Assembly: GCF_030382115.1 (NCBI RefSeq)
Contig: NZ_JAUDRJ010000003.1
Location: 7,106,144 to 7,144,789 of the forward strand
Direction: 5' to 3'
Source: Nostoc sp. GT001
GTDB lineage: Bacteria > Cyanobacteriota > Cyanobacteriia > Cyanobacteriales > Nostocaceae
Length of the DNA stretch: 38,646 nucleotides
Shown: positions 8,390 through 17,225 of the stretch, piece after piece
Layout of the letters: each line of letters begins with the position of its first letter
Numbering within the stretch: the stretch's first letter is position 1
Position numbers and translations under genes: made by a program
The notes under the pieces: model-generated
The model's input: only the letters and a program-made list of their open reading frames with translations
Database searches by the model: none
What the model was told of the DNA's origin: nothing

Positions 8390-9256
8390 ATGCGAATTAT
8401 TTTTACCATTGCCCATTTTTTCAAACCTAGCAATGAGGGTCGTCATGCTTCCCAACGCAAAGACCCGCAACCCCGTTTGGAGGCGTTAACTAAAAGTATT
8501 ACCGCCTTACACCAATTATTTGGTAAATCTCAAAGTATTATCAACATTGCTCAACGACTAGCTTTTCCTGCTAATCAGCCGCAGTCTCACGAACTAGATA
8601 TTGTTATTTGTACAACTCAAGATAATCATCTTCTGAATCAGCTTTCCTTACCATCCCATTTATATAGGCATCATTCTACTAAAGCAGAACCTCTACTTTT
8701 GGGGTTTGAGTGTCAAGCTGTTCTGCAAAGTTGTCTCGGTCAGTATGATTATTATTGCTTTCTTGAAGATGACTTAATTATTCATGACCCTTGGTTTTTT
8801 ATCAAATTAAACTGGTTTACCCAACAAGCGGGTGATTTAAATTTGCTTCAGCCAAATCGTTATGAAGTCTCTCCCAAAGCTTTGGTTTACAAAGCTTATA
8901 TTGATGGGGATTTGGCTTTGCGAGTAACTGCTCCTTTTCAAAATGTGCAAGATCAACAGGAACTCAATGGTGCAATTATGAATGCACCAATTACCTTTCG
9001 TCGTGCCCTCAATCCTCACGCGGGCTGCTACTTTTTAAATGCAAATCAAATGGCTTACTGGGCTAATCAAACCTATTTTCTTGACCGAGATATTAGTTTT
9101 GTTGGCCCTTTAGAAAGTGCTGCCACATTAGGAATTATGAAGACATTCAAAATTTACAAAACTTCACCAGAGCAAGCAAGCTTTTTAGAGATTCAGCATT
9201 TTGGAACTGGATTTCTGGGGCTAATTGGCGGACAGGTGGGTTTGGTAGACAGGTAA
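8390..9256 (+). CDS. Putative glycosyltransferase-like protein with EDD motif
   Basis: A 288-aa soluble protein from ATG 8390; a TTG at 8384 would add two residues. It starts MRIIFTIAHFFKP, followed by a region with HASQRKDPQPRLEALTKSI. Mid-protein it carries YYCFLEDDLIIHDPWFF at about residues 121-137, which resembles the DxD/EDD metal-nucleotide site of GT-A glycosyltransferases. Later segments (NPHAGCYFLNANQMAYW, FVGPLESAATLGIM) resemble acceptor-side regions of sugar-transfer proteins. Neighbouring a GT4 gene in the same direction supports a role in glycan synthesis, but the precise family is not certain. The upstream DNA is the MITE-like element at 8225-8360. Confidence 0.7.
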   Translation: MRIIFTIAHFFKPSNEGRHASQRKDPQPRLEALTKSITALHQLFGKSQSIINIAQRLAFPANQPQSHELDIVICTTQDNHLLNQLSLPSHLYRHHSTKAEPLLLGFECQAVLQSCLGQYDYYCFLEDDLIIHDPWFFIKLNWFTQQAGDLNLLQPNRYEVSPKALVYKAYIDGDLALRVTAPFQNVQDQQELNGAIMNAPITFRRALNPHAGCYFLNANQMAYWANQTYFLDRDISFVGPLESAATLGIMKTFKIYKTSPEQASFLEIQHFGTGFLGLIGGQVGLVDR

Positions 9257-9291
9257 ATCGAATTTAAGAGTTTGGTTTTTGTGAGCAAAAT

Positions 9292-9330
9292 TAATGCGAT
9301 CGCTAATGTATTTTTATAAGTAGCGATCGC
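9292..9330. repeat. Two HIP1 octamers in close pair
   Basis: TGCGATCGCTAA and GTAGCGATCGCTC are separated by about 20 bases, between the glycosyltransferase-like gene and trpS. HIP1 is the abundant cyanobacterial octamer GCGATCGC. Each is itself a palindrome, and the two could pair with each other, but no T-run follows, so I do not call a terminator. Confidence 0.5.
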
Positions 9331-9521
9331 TCAACAATCAACTAGTCTTAAATTTTAACTAATGGTCTCCGACTGGGAACGAGTTAAAATCTCTCATCCC
9401 ATAACGGCGAGTTGACCTGGAAAATGTCAAAATTAAATGAGTTTTGCGTAGGCGCAAGAAACTTGTCGCCAGACATCGCCACTTGACATAGCGCGGATTT
9501 GAGATAACTAAGTTGAAATTT

Positions 9522-10532
9522 ATGGGCAAGCAACGTGTTCTTTCTGGAGTTCAACCAACCAGCAATTACCATCTAGGTAACTACTTGGGAGCCATTCGCA
9601 ACTGGGTAGAAGGTCAGAGCGAATACGAAAATTACCTTTTTGTGGCTGATTTGCACGCGATTACAGTGCCACACGACCCAAAACAATTGGCAGCTGATAC
9701 CTACACTCTTGCTGCTCTTTATTTAGCTTGTGGTCTTGATTTAAATCACTCCACTATCTTTGTACAATCGCACGTTTCGGCCCACAGTGAACTCACCTGG
9801 TTGCTCAACTGCATTACACCTCTAAACTGGCTGCAAGATATGATTCAGTTTAAGGAAAAGGCCGTCAAGCAGGGAGAAAATGTGAGTGCAGGTTTATTGG
9901 ATTACCCTGTGCTGATGGCAGCGGATATTTTGCTTTACCAAGCGGATAAAGTGCCAGTGGGTGAAGACCAAAAGCAACACTTGGAATTGACACGGGATAT
10001 TGCAGCTCGGTTAAATCACCAATTTGGTAAACCAGATCAACCAGTTCTGAAGTTACCAGACCCTTTAATTCGCAAGGAAGGGGCTAGGGTGATGAGTTTA
10101 GCGGACGGTACACGCAAAATGTCGAAGTCTGATCCTTCGGAGTTAAGCCGAATCAGTTTGCTAGATTCACCGGAACAGATTCAATACAAGATTAAGCGTT
10201 GTAAAACCGATCCGATTCGTGGGCTGACTTTTGACGATCCAGCACGTCCAGAGTGTAATAATTTGTTAACGCTTTATACATTGCTTGCTGGAAAGAAAAA
10301 GGAAGATGTAGCGGTTGAGTGTCAGGATATGGGCTGGGGACAGTTCAAGCCATTGTTGACAGACACAATTATTGAGTCCCTGAAACCAATTCAAGAAAAA
10401 TATCACTCGATAACGGCAGACAAAAGCTATTTGGACTCTGTGTTACGGGATGGAGGGGAAAAAGCTAGAGCGATCGCCAATCAAACTTTATCACAAGTAA
10501 AAGCTGCTTTAGGCTACTCTCTTCCTCTCTAA
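9522..10532 (+). CDS. trpS: Tryptophanyl-tRNA synthetase
   Basis: A class I aminoacyl-tRNA synthetase that charges tRNA-Trp. At 336 aa it is the normal bacterial length. The class I signatures are intact: the HIGH-type motif HLGN at residues 16-19 in GVQPTSNYHLGNYLGA, and KMSKS at residues 199-203. GEDQKQHLELTRDIA and the C-terminal SVLRDGGEKARAIANQTL are also family features. A TTG at 9513 is in frame, but ATG 9522 gives the expected MGKQRVLSGVQPT start. It is followed in the same direction, after 58 bases, by the methylenetetrahydrofolate reductase gene and may be co-transcribed with it. Confidence 0.97.
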   Translation: MGKQRVLSGVQPTSNYHLGNYLGAIRNWVEGQSEYENYLFVADLHAITVPHDPKQLAADTYTLAALYLACGLDLNHSTIFVQSHVSAHSELTWLLNCITPLNWLQDMIQFKEKAVKQGENVSAGLLDYPVLMAADILLYQADKVPVGEDQKQHLELTRDIAARLNHQFGKPDQPVLKLPDPLIRKEGARVMSLADGTRKMSKSDPSELSRISLLDSPEQIQYKIKRCKTDPIRGLTFDDPARPECNNLLTLYTLLAGKKKEDVAVECQDMGWGQFKPLLTDTIIESLKPIQEKYHSITADKSYLDSVLRDGGEKARAIANQTLSQVKAALGYSLPL

Positions 10533-10590
10533 GTTTTCCCTTTTAGGTGTGACTTGCTATACCATTTAAGAAATTGAAAACCTTAATGTT

Positions 10591-11511
10591 ATGCATCACA
10601 CCCATAGCCACACAGCCTTTCGCAGAGCTGTACAAGCAGGTGAATTTCTAGTTACCGCCGAGGTAGCACCGCCGAAAGGGGGAGATCCAGCGCACATGAT
10701 TCAAATGGCGGCGACTCTTAAGGGGAGAGTTCATGCCGTCAATGTTACTGATGGTAGCCGCGCCGTGTTAAGGATGTCTTCGTTAATCGCGTCGGTAATT
10801 TTGTCACAGAATGGCATAGAGCCGATTTGTCAAATTGCTTGCCGCGATCGCAACCGCATCGGTTTACAAGCTGATTTGATGGGCGCTCATGCTTTAGGTA
10901 TTCGTAATATTTTAGCTTTGACTGGCGACCCAGTAAAAGCAGGCGATCATCCAGATGCCAAAGCGGTGTTTGATTTAGAAGCTGTGCGACTGCTGCAACT
11001 GATTCGGAAGATGAATCAAGGTGTTGATTGCAATGAAAAACCCTTGACTGATGGAGCTTTAGATTTATTTGTTGGTGCAGCGGTAGATCCGCAATGTAAA
11101 AGTTGGTCGGGTTTACAAAGTCGATTTGAACGCAAAATCGAAGCCGGAGCGCAATTTTTTCAAAGTCAGTTGATTACCGATTTTGAGCGACTGGAAAAGT
11201 TTATGGATACCATTGCTGCTGGTTATAAAAAACCGATTTTGGCAGGAATATTTCTGTTGAAATCAGCAAAAAATGCTCAGTTTATTAATAGATGTGTTCC
11301 GGGTGTAGATATTCCCCAACATATTATTGATAGATTGGCAAAAGCCAAAGATCCTTTTGAGGAAGGGATAAAAATTGCTGCCGAGCAAGTGCAAATAGCG
11401 CGGCAATTGTGTCAAGGAGTTCACATGATGGCAGTGAAGCGTGAAGATGCGATCGCGCCAATTTTAGATTTGGCTGGGATTGCTCCAGTGAAGCAATTGG
11501 TATCTATGTAA
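10591..11511 (+). CDS. metF: Methylenetetrahydrofolate reductase
   Basis: A 306-aa TIM-barrel flavoenzyme of the MTHFR family, which reduces 5,10-methylene-THF to 5-methyl-THF for methionine synthesis. Visible family motifs are VTAEVAPPKGGDPAHM near residues 21-36 (the EhxPP-type start of the barrel), VHAVNVTDG, IGLQADLMGAHALGIRNILA, LTGDPV, and AQFFQSQLITDFE (the AdFiiTQ-type strand). The C-terminal regulatory domain of eukaryotic forms is absent, as usual in bacteria. The N-terminus is His-rich (MHHTHSHTAF). The gene follows trpS and ends at a good terminator. The family is certain; whether it uses ferredoxin or NAD(P)H as reductant cannot be read from sequence. Confidence 0.92.
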   Translation: MHHTHSHTAFRRAVQAGEFLVTAEVAPPKGGDPAHMIQMAATLKGRVHAVNVTDGSRAVLRMSSLIASVILSQNGIEPICQIACRDRNRIGLQADLMGAHALGIRNILALTGDPVKAGDHPDAKAVFDLEAVRLLQLIRKMNQGVDCNEKPLTDGALDLFVGAAVDPQCKSWSGLQSRFERKIEAGAQFFQSQLITDFERLEKFMDTIAAGYKKPILAGIFLLKSAKNAQFINRCVPGVDIPQHIIDRLAKAKDPFEEGIKIAAEQVQIARQLCQGVHMMAVKREDAIAPILDLAGIAPVKQLVSM

Positions 11512-11534
11512 ATTAGAAAATTAATCTTTTATTA

Positions 11535-11566
11535 AAGCAGATGGTTATTCCTATCTGCTTTTTTTA
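11535..11566 (+). terminator. Rho-independent terminator after metF
   Basis: Stem AAGCAGAT (11535-11542) with ATCTGCTT (11553-11560), short loop, followed by a run of T to 11565. Confidence 0.8.
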
Positions 11567-11637
11567 TGCGGAAACAGACACGGTTACACTATTTTTGATA
11601 GACTTTCAATATCCAATGTTCCCTTGACTAAATTTAG

Positions 11638-12465
11638 GTGCAAACTGACAAAATATTTTATAGCTTATTTCAAGCTTTTCCTAGCATATTTTTTGCGATA
11701 ATTGGCGACACGACTGCCAATGTCAACGCATATCAATTTGTTTCAGTTGAGCTAAAAGAAACTGCTTTTAGGATTGATGGGGTATTCATCCCCACAAGTG
11801 AAACTACAAACCAACCACTTTACTTTGTTGAAGTTCAGTTTCAATTAGACTCAAATTTTTATAGACGCTTCTTTGCCGAAATCTTCCTTTATCTACGTCA
11901 AAATGAATCAGTCAATTTTTGGCGTGCTGTTGTCATCTATCCGCAACGAAGTTTAGATCCAAACGATCGGCTACCATATCAATTGCTGCTAGACAGTTCA
12001 CAAGTGCAACGTATTTATCTAGATGAATTAGATTCCACAGAGAACTCACTTCAAGTTGCGATCGTTAAATTAATTATCGAAAGAGAAGAGACAGCCCTTG
12101 ACAAAGGTAGAGAATTGATTTTACAAGCAAGGCAAGAACTGGCAGATGAATCTACCAGCAAGCAAATTGTAGAATTGATAGAGACTATTCTGTTGTACAA
12201 ATTTACCCGGTTAAGCCGAGAGGAGTTAGCAGAAATGTTGGGTATAGACGAGGAATTCAAAAAAACACGGATGTATCAATCAATCAAGGAAGACGGCTTA
12301 GAAGAAGGTCGCCAGGAAGGTCGCCAGAAAGGTCGCCAGGAAGGTCGCCAGGAAGCTAAGTTAGAAGCTATTCCCCGATTGTTGGCATTGGGATTGAGTG
12401 TAGAACAAGTGGCGGTGGCTCTCGATTTAACGGTGGCACAAGTAGAGCAAGCAGCCCAGAATTAA
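11638..12465 (+). CDS. Rpn/DUF2887 family PD-(D/E)XK nuclease-like protein
   Basis: A 275-aa protein of the Rpn (recombination-promoting nuclease/putative transposase) group, often annotated DUF2887. The N-terminal nuclease-like fold shows FRIDGVFIP followed by LYFVEVQFQLD, giving the D...E-x-Q arrangement of this family. The C-terminal half is a long charged helix with the tandem motif GRQE/GRQK around residues 222-238, encoded by 12-bp DNA repeats, then a predicted helix-turn-helix (LGLSVEQVAVALDLTVAQVEQ). GTG 11638 is the only useful start for a full-length protein. Such genes are widespread in cyanobacteria in many copies. It is read alone; a TTGACT box sits about 15 bases before the start. 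Confidence 0.85.
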   Translation: MQTDKIFYSLFQAFPSIFFAIIGDTTANVNAYQFVSVELKETAFRIDGVFIPTSETTNQPLYFVEVQFQLDSNFYRRFFAEIFLYLRQNESVNFWRAVVIYPQRSLDPNDRLPYQLLLDSSQVQRIYLDELDSTENSLQVAIVKLIIEREETALDKGRELILQARQELADESTSKQIVELIETILLYKFTRLSREELAEMLGIDEEFKKTRMYQSIKEDGLEEGRQEGRQKGRQEGRQEAKLEAIPRLLALGLSVEQVAVALDLTVAQVEQAAQN

Positions 12466-12502
12466 GTCTATCTAATAGTGAGTAGTGCTTGCCTCTAATT
12501 TA

Positions 12503-12605
12503 ATCAGCAACTGCGACACCGATAGCGTACTCCTTTCGTGCGGAACGCTACGCGAACGGAGAAGCGTTAGCGAGTCCACGAGGCGAGCGTCATAGCCTGT
12601 TTTAG
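12503..12605. repeat. Composite interspersed repeat (GAACGCTACGCGAAC type)
   Basis: A GC-richer block with nested palindromic words (CGGAACGCTACGCGAACGG, GAAGCGTTAGCGAG, ACGAGGCGAGCG) of the kind scattered between genes in Nostoc-like genomes. No gene. Confidence 0.6.
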
Positions 12606-12638
12606 ACATCGCCTCTTTTTGTTTTAGCTAAACCAGAA

Positions 12639-12667
12639 GCGATGTCTACGACGGGCTTACGCCTACG
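12639..12667 (+). repeat. Copy of the GCGATGTCTACGACGGGC repeat family
   Basis: Begins GCGATGTCTACGACGGGC, then TTACGCCTACG. A near full-length copy in the intergenic DNA between the convergent Rpn gene and the gene at 12683. Confidence 0.7.
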
Positions 12668-12682
12668 AACTTAAAATCTGGG

Positions 12683-12928
12683 TTACATCTTACCGTGTTG
12701 CAGCACTTGTTGTAGATGTTGGCGAATCTCTTGTGCATGTTCAATATCAGATTGCCGCAATTTTTGGAACAACTCTACACAAGGTTGAGAACCTACTTTT
12801 TCTGCATCTTTGATGTAGGTATCGTAAGCTTTAACAGCTTCAGCCTTGTTCTGCAAAACGGTGACAAAATCATACTCCAAGTCGCTAATCGCTGCTTGAG
12901 ATTGTCCGTTACCTCTATTTGTAGTCAT
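12683..12928 (-). CDS. Small helical protein of unknown function (81 aa)
   Basis: An 81-aa product, MTTNRGNGQSQAAISDLEYD..., followed by two amphipathic helices (VTVLQNKAEAVKAYDTYIKDA and CVELFQKLRQSDIEHAQEIR) rich in Glu and His. The spacing Y-x-x-Y-x-x-D-A-E and D-x-E-H-A-Q is reminiscent of half of a ferritin-like bundle, but this is only a resemblance. On the coding strand AAAAGAGG lies about 10 bases before the ATG. No family name can be given safely. Confidence 0.7.
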   Translation of the reverse strand: MTTNRGNGQSQAAISDLEYDFVTVLQNKAEAVKAYDTYIKDAEKVGSQPCVELFQKLRQSDIEHAQEIRQHLQQVLQHGKM

Positions 12929-13153
12929 TGCTTGAACCTCTTTTAGAATTTCTAATTAACGTTATATTCACCCTTAAAGAGCGATTCATCTTCCAAAAAG
13001 AGTATATTTCAATACGTCGGAAGTACCTTGCAAAAATAATTTCCTGATACAGCCTTAGACAAAGGAGTGGGGAGTGGAGAAAAAGTATTTTCCCTACTCC
13101 CCAGTACAGATGCGATTAATCACGTCTCTCCCACTCCCCATTTTCATAACAAT

Positions 13154-13708
13154 TTATCCAAGGGGTTGATTCTCATCACATTGACGTGAATACTGTAATT
13201 CCAACTCGTTTTGGCGTTCTCTACCTCCCCTATACACAACCGGACAAAACTTAGTGTTAGCGCTCATACAATCCATGTGTGGTGTCTTAGCGCATACCAC
13301 GAGTAGTCCACCCAAAACAAATAACAAACCACAAATTGCAAGCGTATTAACCCAATGCATTTCTAGCGCTCCGTGAACTACTACCTCGCGCAGTAGAGAT
13401 ACAATTGTTACCTCAACTGCTACTCCCACAGAGATACTATGTTCTTGCAAATAGACCATTAATAGTCGAAATAACTCGACTAAGATCAACACAAATAGTA
13501 TTTTTGCAGTCACATGTTTATAGTCTAGTGGCTGCGTGAGGGCGATAGCTATCCCCCACAATTGGATTAGCATGACGGCGAACAAACCAAAACACAAAAC
13601 AATCACAATTAAGTCTTGAAAGGCTTCCATGTTGCGAACAATTGATTGCCGATCAAGCCAGCGATCGCTAAATAAAAATCGACTTTTCTGGCGCTTTTGC
13701 ATGTACAT
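13154..13708 (-). CDS. PsiE-like (phosphate-starvation-inducible) membrane protein
   Basis: An integral membrane protein with four hydrophobic segments after a basic N-terminus (MYMQKRQKSRFLFSDRW): LIVIVLCFGLFAVMLIQLW, ILFVLILVELFRLLMVYL, VAVEVTIVSLLREVVVHG and TLAICGLLFVLGGLLVVCA. The order and the LVELFRLLMVYLQEHSISV and LREVVVHG motifs match the PsiE family. The C-terminus (HMDCMSANTKFCPVVYRGGRE) is hydrophilic and Cys-containing. ATG 13708 is chosen; a GTG at 13738 would add ten residues and a second ATG is at 13702. The function of PsiE proteins is unknown. A short repeat-rich intergenic stretch with ACTCCCC words (13056-13145) follows. Confidence 0.8.
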   Translation of the reverse strand: MYMQKRQKSRFLFSDRWLDRQSIVRNMEAFQDLIVIVLCFGLFAVMLIQLWGIAIALTQPLDYKHVTAKILFVLILVELFRLLMVYLQEHSISVGVAVEVTIVSLLREVVVHGALEMHWVNTLAICGLLFVLGGLLVVCAKTPHMDCMSANTKFCPVVYRGGRERQNELELQYSRQCDENQPLG

Positions 13709-13789
13709 TTTTCCAATCGGGACTAGTTCAGACAACACCAGCGAGTCAACCCAATAGTTTTATGTTATGCAATATTAAGTTTTTTTGCC

Positions 13790-14713
13790 TCAGCGAGGTT
13801 GGTAATTTAAATTTTGTGCCTGTTGCAACAATTGCTCGGCATTTTTAGCCCACTGGGGATTTTTTTGAGCATTGTATAAATCTCTAGCAAATTGCAACAC
13901 TTGTACTGCATCGCCATATTGCTGTAACTGCATAAAAACTAACCCAGCACCATAATAAGCGTTGGGATAGTTAGAGTTAGCTTCGGCTGATTTTCTAAAA
14001 GCCTCTAATGCTTCTTGTAATTTACTTTGTTGGAAAAAAATTGATCCGAGATTGTAATAAGCTTCTGGATACTTGGGATTAATTTTTAATGCCTGATAAA
14101 ATGCACTTCTGGCTTGATCGAGTTTACCTTGTTGGAGATAGCACATCCCTATATGGTAAGGAGGTTCTGGTGCATTTTTGCTATATTCTACGGCTTTTTT
14201 AAAAGATGCGATCGCTCGCTCACAATCTCGTTGCTGTTCTTGTACTAACCCTAAGTTATAGTGGGCAAATCCGAGTTTGGGATCGAGTTCTAAGGCGCGT
14301 CGCAAATAATCGTTAGCTAACTTTAAATTATTGCCTTCTAACAACGCTCCGCCTAAATTAGCAAAAGCTGGAGCAAATTTGGGATCGGCTTGCGTCGCTC
14401 GATAAAATGCATCCGCAGAGGGTTGTAATTGTCCCGTTTGTCGGAGTGCTAACCCCAGATTATAATACGCTGGTGCCAATGCCGGATCTAACTGGGTTGC
14501 TTGTTTAAAAGCTGCGATCGCATCTTGTACCCTTCCCGCCTGAATTGCCTGTAAGCCTTGGTTTAACCAGTCTACAGCAGTTTTAGGATTAGATTGTGCT
14601 AGCTTTGAGGCGACAGGAAGAGATAGAGCAAGAGAGGGGGAGGAAATACTCATAATCAGCAAAGTTAAACTTACTAACCCTGCTATGCGATATTTAAAGA
14701 ATGATAATCTCAT
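13790..14713 (-). CDS. Secreted or periplasmic TPR protein
   Basis: A 307-aa protein starting at ATG 14713 with a signal peptide: basic MRLSFFKYR, hydrophobic core IAGLVSLTLLIMSISS, then SPSLALS as a likely cleavage region. The rest is seven consecutive 34-residue TPR units (signatures WLNQGLQAIQAGRVQDAI, AYYNLGLALRQTGQ, AFANLGGALLEGN, AHYNLGLVQEQQ, PPYHIGMCYLQQGK, AYYNLGSIFFQQSK, AYYGAGLVFMQLQQ). TPR proteins act as scaffolds for protein-protein contact, so the partner cannot be predicted. It is divergent from the EF-G-like gene across about 400 bp. Confidence 0.88.
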   Translation of the reverse strand: MRLSFFKYRIAGLVSLTLLIMSISSPSLALSLPVASKLAQSNPKTAVDWLNQGLQAIQAGRVQDAIAAFKQATQLDPALAPAYYNLGLALRQTGQLQPSADAFYRATQADPKFAPAFANLGGALLEGNNLKLANDYLRRALELDPKLGFAHYNLGLVQEQQRDCERAIASFKKAVEYSKNAPEPPYHIGMCYLQQGKLDQARSAFYQALKINPKYPEAYYNLGSIFFQQSKLQEALEAFRKSAEANSNYPNAYYGAGLVFMQLQQYGDAVQVLQFARDLYNAQKNPQWAKNAEQLLQQAQNLNYQPR

Positions 14714-14926
14714 TGATTTTCTGACTCGCAACACTTTCAGTTAAATTTACTTGATAAAAAGTTTTTTACAAAAGTTTTTGATTCAGCATAAAAATTTTTG
14801 ATGCTTAACTTTTCTTAAGCTAAATCTTACGACAGGCTACAATTTTTTTAACTTTCGATTAAAAGGAGCATAATAACAAATTAAAGAAGGGGTAATTTTG
14901 ACTCCAGAGAACCATTTTTTTCAAAT

Positions 14927-15058
14927 AGAATTCAGGAGTCAGGAGCCAGAATTCAGTTGGTAATTCTGTACGACTGACAAAGAAATAAATCGTTTTAAGA
15001 TGCTCGCGGACTTGCTACTGTCTTAATTCTGAATCCTGAATTCTGATTTCTGGATTCT
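14927..15058. repeat. Inverted-repeat element built of GAATTCAGGAGTCAG words
   Basis: The left arm AGAATTCAGGAGTCAGGAG (14927-14945) and CCAGAATTCAG are answered by CTGAATCCTGAATTCTG and TTTCTGGATTCT near 15029-15058. Related words occur at 25729-25742 and 31534-31575, so this is a repeat family of the genome; no coding capacity. Confidence 0.65.
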
Positions 15059-15108
15059 TCTTTAACCCTTGATACATAAAGAATCATGCGGTTATAAAAG
15101 ACTTACCG

Positions 15109-15116
15109 CAAGGGAG
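15109..15116 (+). promoter_or_regulatory. Strong ribosome binding site of the EF-G-like gene
   Basis: AAGGGAGG precedes ATG 15122 by five bases, which fixes the start. Just upstream, GCGGTTATAAAAG...CTTACCGC (about 15088-15110) could form a small hairpin in the leader. Confidence 0.7.
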
Positions 15117-15121
15117 GTTTT

Positions 15122-17170
15122 ATGAACGAAAAAGTAAAATCGGGTTCGCGGAACGTTGCAATTGTCGGGCCTTATTTAAGTGGAAAAACCACTTTACTAG
15201 AAAGCTTGTTATTTGTCACAGGGGCAATTTCCCGCAAAGGCAATATTAAGGACAGCAATACAGTGGGAGATAGTGCAGCCGAGTCGCGCGATCGCCACAT
15301 GAGTGTAGAAGTCAGCGCCGCTAGCACTGAGTATAACGGCATTCGCTTCACTTTTATTGACTGTCCGGGAAGCGTAGAATTTGCCCAAGAAACGTACAAT
15401 GCTCTAATTGGAGTGGATGCAGCAATTGTAGTTTGCGAACCCATCCGCGAAAGAGTTCTCACCCTAGCCCCTCTATTTAAATTCCTGGACGATTGGGAAA
15501 TTCCCCACCTTGTCTTCGTCAACAAAATGGATCGGGCAAATATTCACGTCCTAGAAACGTTACACGCCCTAAAAGCAGTATCTAGCCGTCCTTTGGTAGC
15601 GCATCAATTTCCCATCATGAACGGGGAACAACTCACCAGCTTTATCGATATGGTGAGCGAACAGGCATATCAATATCATCCAGGCGCACCTGCCGACCCC
15701 ATTCCCTTCCCCGAAAGTTTAAAAGAAGAAGAACATACAGCACGAGCAGAAATGCTTGAAGCCTTAGCAAATTTTGACGATCATTTACTCGAAGAACTTT
15801 TAGAAGACATCGAACCATCCCAAGAAGAAATCCTCAAAGATTTAAAAATGGAATTAGGGGCAGATTTGGTAGTGCCCGTTTTCTTTGGTGTGGCAGAACA
15901 AGATTATGGTGTTAGACCTTTATTAGAAGCCTTGTTACGAGAAGCCCCCGAACCAGAAACCACAGCAGAACGTCGTTTAAAAAACATCAAAGGTGATAAA
16001 CCTCTAGCACAGGTATTAAAAACTTTCTACACTCCCCAAGGTGGTAAACTCTCTCTGGTGCGCGTTTGGCAGGGCAAATTAACTGATGGCATTGTCCTCA
16101 ATGGCATTCGCACTGGTGGGATTTACCGCCTCATGGGACAACAACAACAGTTCGTTAATGAAGTTGGTGCTGGTGAAATTGTCGCATTGAGCCGTTTAGA
16201 AGGCATTAAGACAGGCGATACACTCTCCACAGAACAGCAATCGGCGATGGAATTACCCAAAGCTGTACAGTTGGAACCTGTGTATGCCCTCGCTATTACA
16301 CCAGAAAAGCGCAACGATGAAGTTAAACTCAGCAGTGCCATTACCAAGTTGTTAGAAGAAGACTCTTCACTGGCTTGGGAACAACACGGGGATACTCACG
16401 AAGTTATCTTGTGGGGTCAAGGCGAGATTCATTTGCAAGTCACCCTAGATAGACTGCGCCGCAAATATAACTTGCCAATGACAACCCACTTGCCGCAAGT
16501 GCCTTACAAAGAAACCATCCGCAAAACGGTGGCTTCAGTTCATGGGCGCTACAAGCACCAAAGCGGTGGTCACGGACAGTTTGGTGATGTTTTTCTCGAA
16601 ATCAAGCCTTTACCACGGGGTACAGGTTTTAACTTTAATGAAACTATTGTCGGCGGCGTGGTTCCGAAACAGTACATTCCTGGCGTAGAAATGGGCGTGC
16701 GGGAATTTTTGACACACGGGCCTTTGGGCTTCCCAATAGTGGATTTAGCGGTAACTCTGACTAATGGTTCGTATCACAACGTTGATAGTTCCGAACAAGC
16801 TTTTAAGCAAGCTGCCCGATTGGCAATGCAAACAGGGATATCTCAAGCGGAACCTACCCTATTAGAACCAATCTTGCGGGTGGAAGTGACAACACCGAGC
16901 GAATTTACCTCCAAAGTGCTGCAACTGTTGAGTGGTAGACGAGGGCAAATTTTAGGCTATGAGGGGAGAAACGATTGGCAAGGCTGGGATAATGTCTCTG
17001 CATACTTACCACAAGCAGAGATGCAGAATTTTATTGTAGAGCTGCGATCGCTCACTCTCGGCGTTGGTTCCTTCCACTGGGAATACGACCATCTCCAGGA
17101 AGTGCCGGAAAAACTTGCCGAACGTGTCATTCATAGCAATGGCAATGGTAGTAACGGCAACGGTAAGTAA
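15122..17170 (+). CDS. EF-G-like translational GTPase
   Basis: A 682-aa protein with the whole EF-G domain order: GTPase domain (P-loop GPYLSGKT, residues 16-23; NKMD, residues 134-137), beta-barrel domain II, and domains III-V (GQGEIHLQVTLDRLRRKYN, then GHGQFGDVFLEIKPL, GVEMGVREFLTHGPLGFPIVD, and PSEFTSKVLQLLSGRRGQILG). Switch II reads DCPGSVEF (80-87) where ordinary EF-G has DTPGHVDF, so the catalytic His is Ser; this places it in the EF-G-like/FusA2 group rather than the essential FusA. Its tail GNGSNGNGK is low-complexity. AAGGGAGG lies five bases before ATG. Monocistronic, ended by the hairpin at 17191. Exact role unknown. Confidence 0.92.
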   Translation: MNEKVKSGSRNVAIVGPYLSGKTTLLESLLFVTGAISRKGNIKDSNTVGDSAAESRDRHMSVEVSAASTEYNGIRFTFIDCPGSVEFAQETYNALIGVDAAIVVCEPIRERVLTLAPLFKFLDDWEIPHLVFVNKMDRANIHVLETLHALKAVSSRPLVAHQFPIMNGEQLTSFIDMVSEQAYQYHPGAPADPIPFPESLKEEEHTARAEMLEALANFDDHLLEELLEDIEPSQEEILKDLKMELGADLVVPVFFGVAEQDYGVRPLLEALLREAPEPETTAERRLKNIKGDKPLAQVLKTFYTPQGGKLSLVRVWQGKLTDGIVLNGIRTGGIYRLMGQQQQFVNEVGAGEIVALSRLEGIKTGDTLSTEQQSAMELPKAVQLEPVYALAITPEKRNDEVKLSSAITKLLEEDSSLAWEQHGDTHEVILWGQGEIHLQVTLDRLRRKYNLPMTTHLPQVPYKETIRKTVASVHGRYKHQSGGHGQFGDVFLEIKPLPRGTGFNFNETIVGGVVPKQYIPGVEMGVREFLTHGPLGFPIVDLAVTLTNGSYHNVDSSEQAFKQAARLAMQTGISQAEPTLLEPILRVEVTTPSEFTSKVLQLLSGRRGQILGYEGRNDWQGWDNVSAYLPQAEMQNFIVELRSLTLGVGSFHWEYDHLQEVPEKLAERVIHSNGNGSNGNGK

Positions 17171-17190
17171 TTTTGGATTTTTTTAAAATC

Positions 17191-17225
17191 AAAGCCCTGT
17201 ATTTAAAAGTGCAGGGCTTTTTGTT
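17191..17225. terminator. Rho-independent terminator, probably bidirectional
   Basis: Stem AAAGCCCTG (17191-17199) with CAGGGCTTT (17212-17220) followed by TTGTT; an A-rich stretch before the stem (TTTTTTTAAAATC) gives a T-run on the minus strand too. It ends the EF-G-like gene, and the interrupted minus-strand gene (17224-17793) stops four bases away. Confidence 0.8.

Larger units (their letters stand above)
14714..15121. other. Divergent intergenic region between TPR and EF-G-like genes
   Basis: About 400 bp without a gene. It has an AT-rich half (14760-14880) that likely holds the TPR gene's promoter and an inverted repeat element at 14927-15058. The end contains the EF-G-like ribosome binding site. 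Confidence 0.55.

Noticed and set aside
8139..8470. Minus-strand open frames over the MITE-like element
   Set aside because: They are readings of the repeat DNA (GC-rich inverted segments) and run over the start of the next gene.
12300..12360. Possible CRISPR-like or minisatellite array in the Rpn gene
   Set aside because: The 12-bp units are in frame and give the GRQE helix common in DUF2887 proteins; no spacers.
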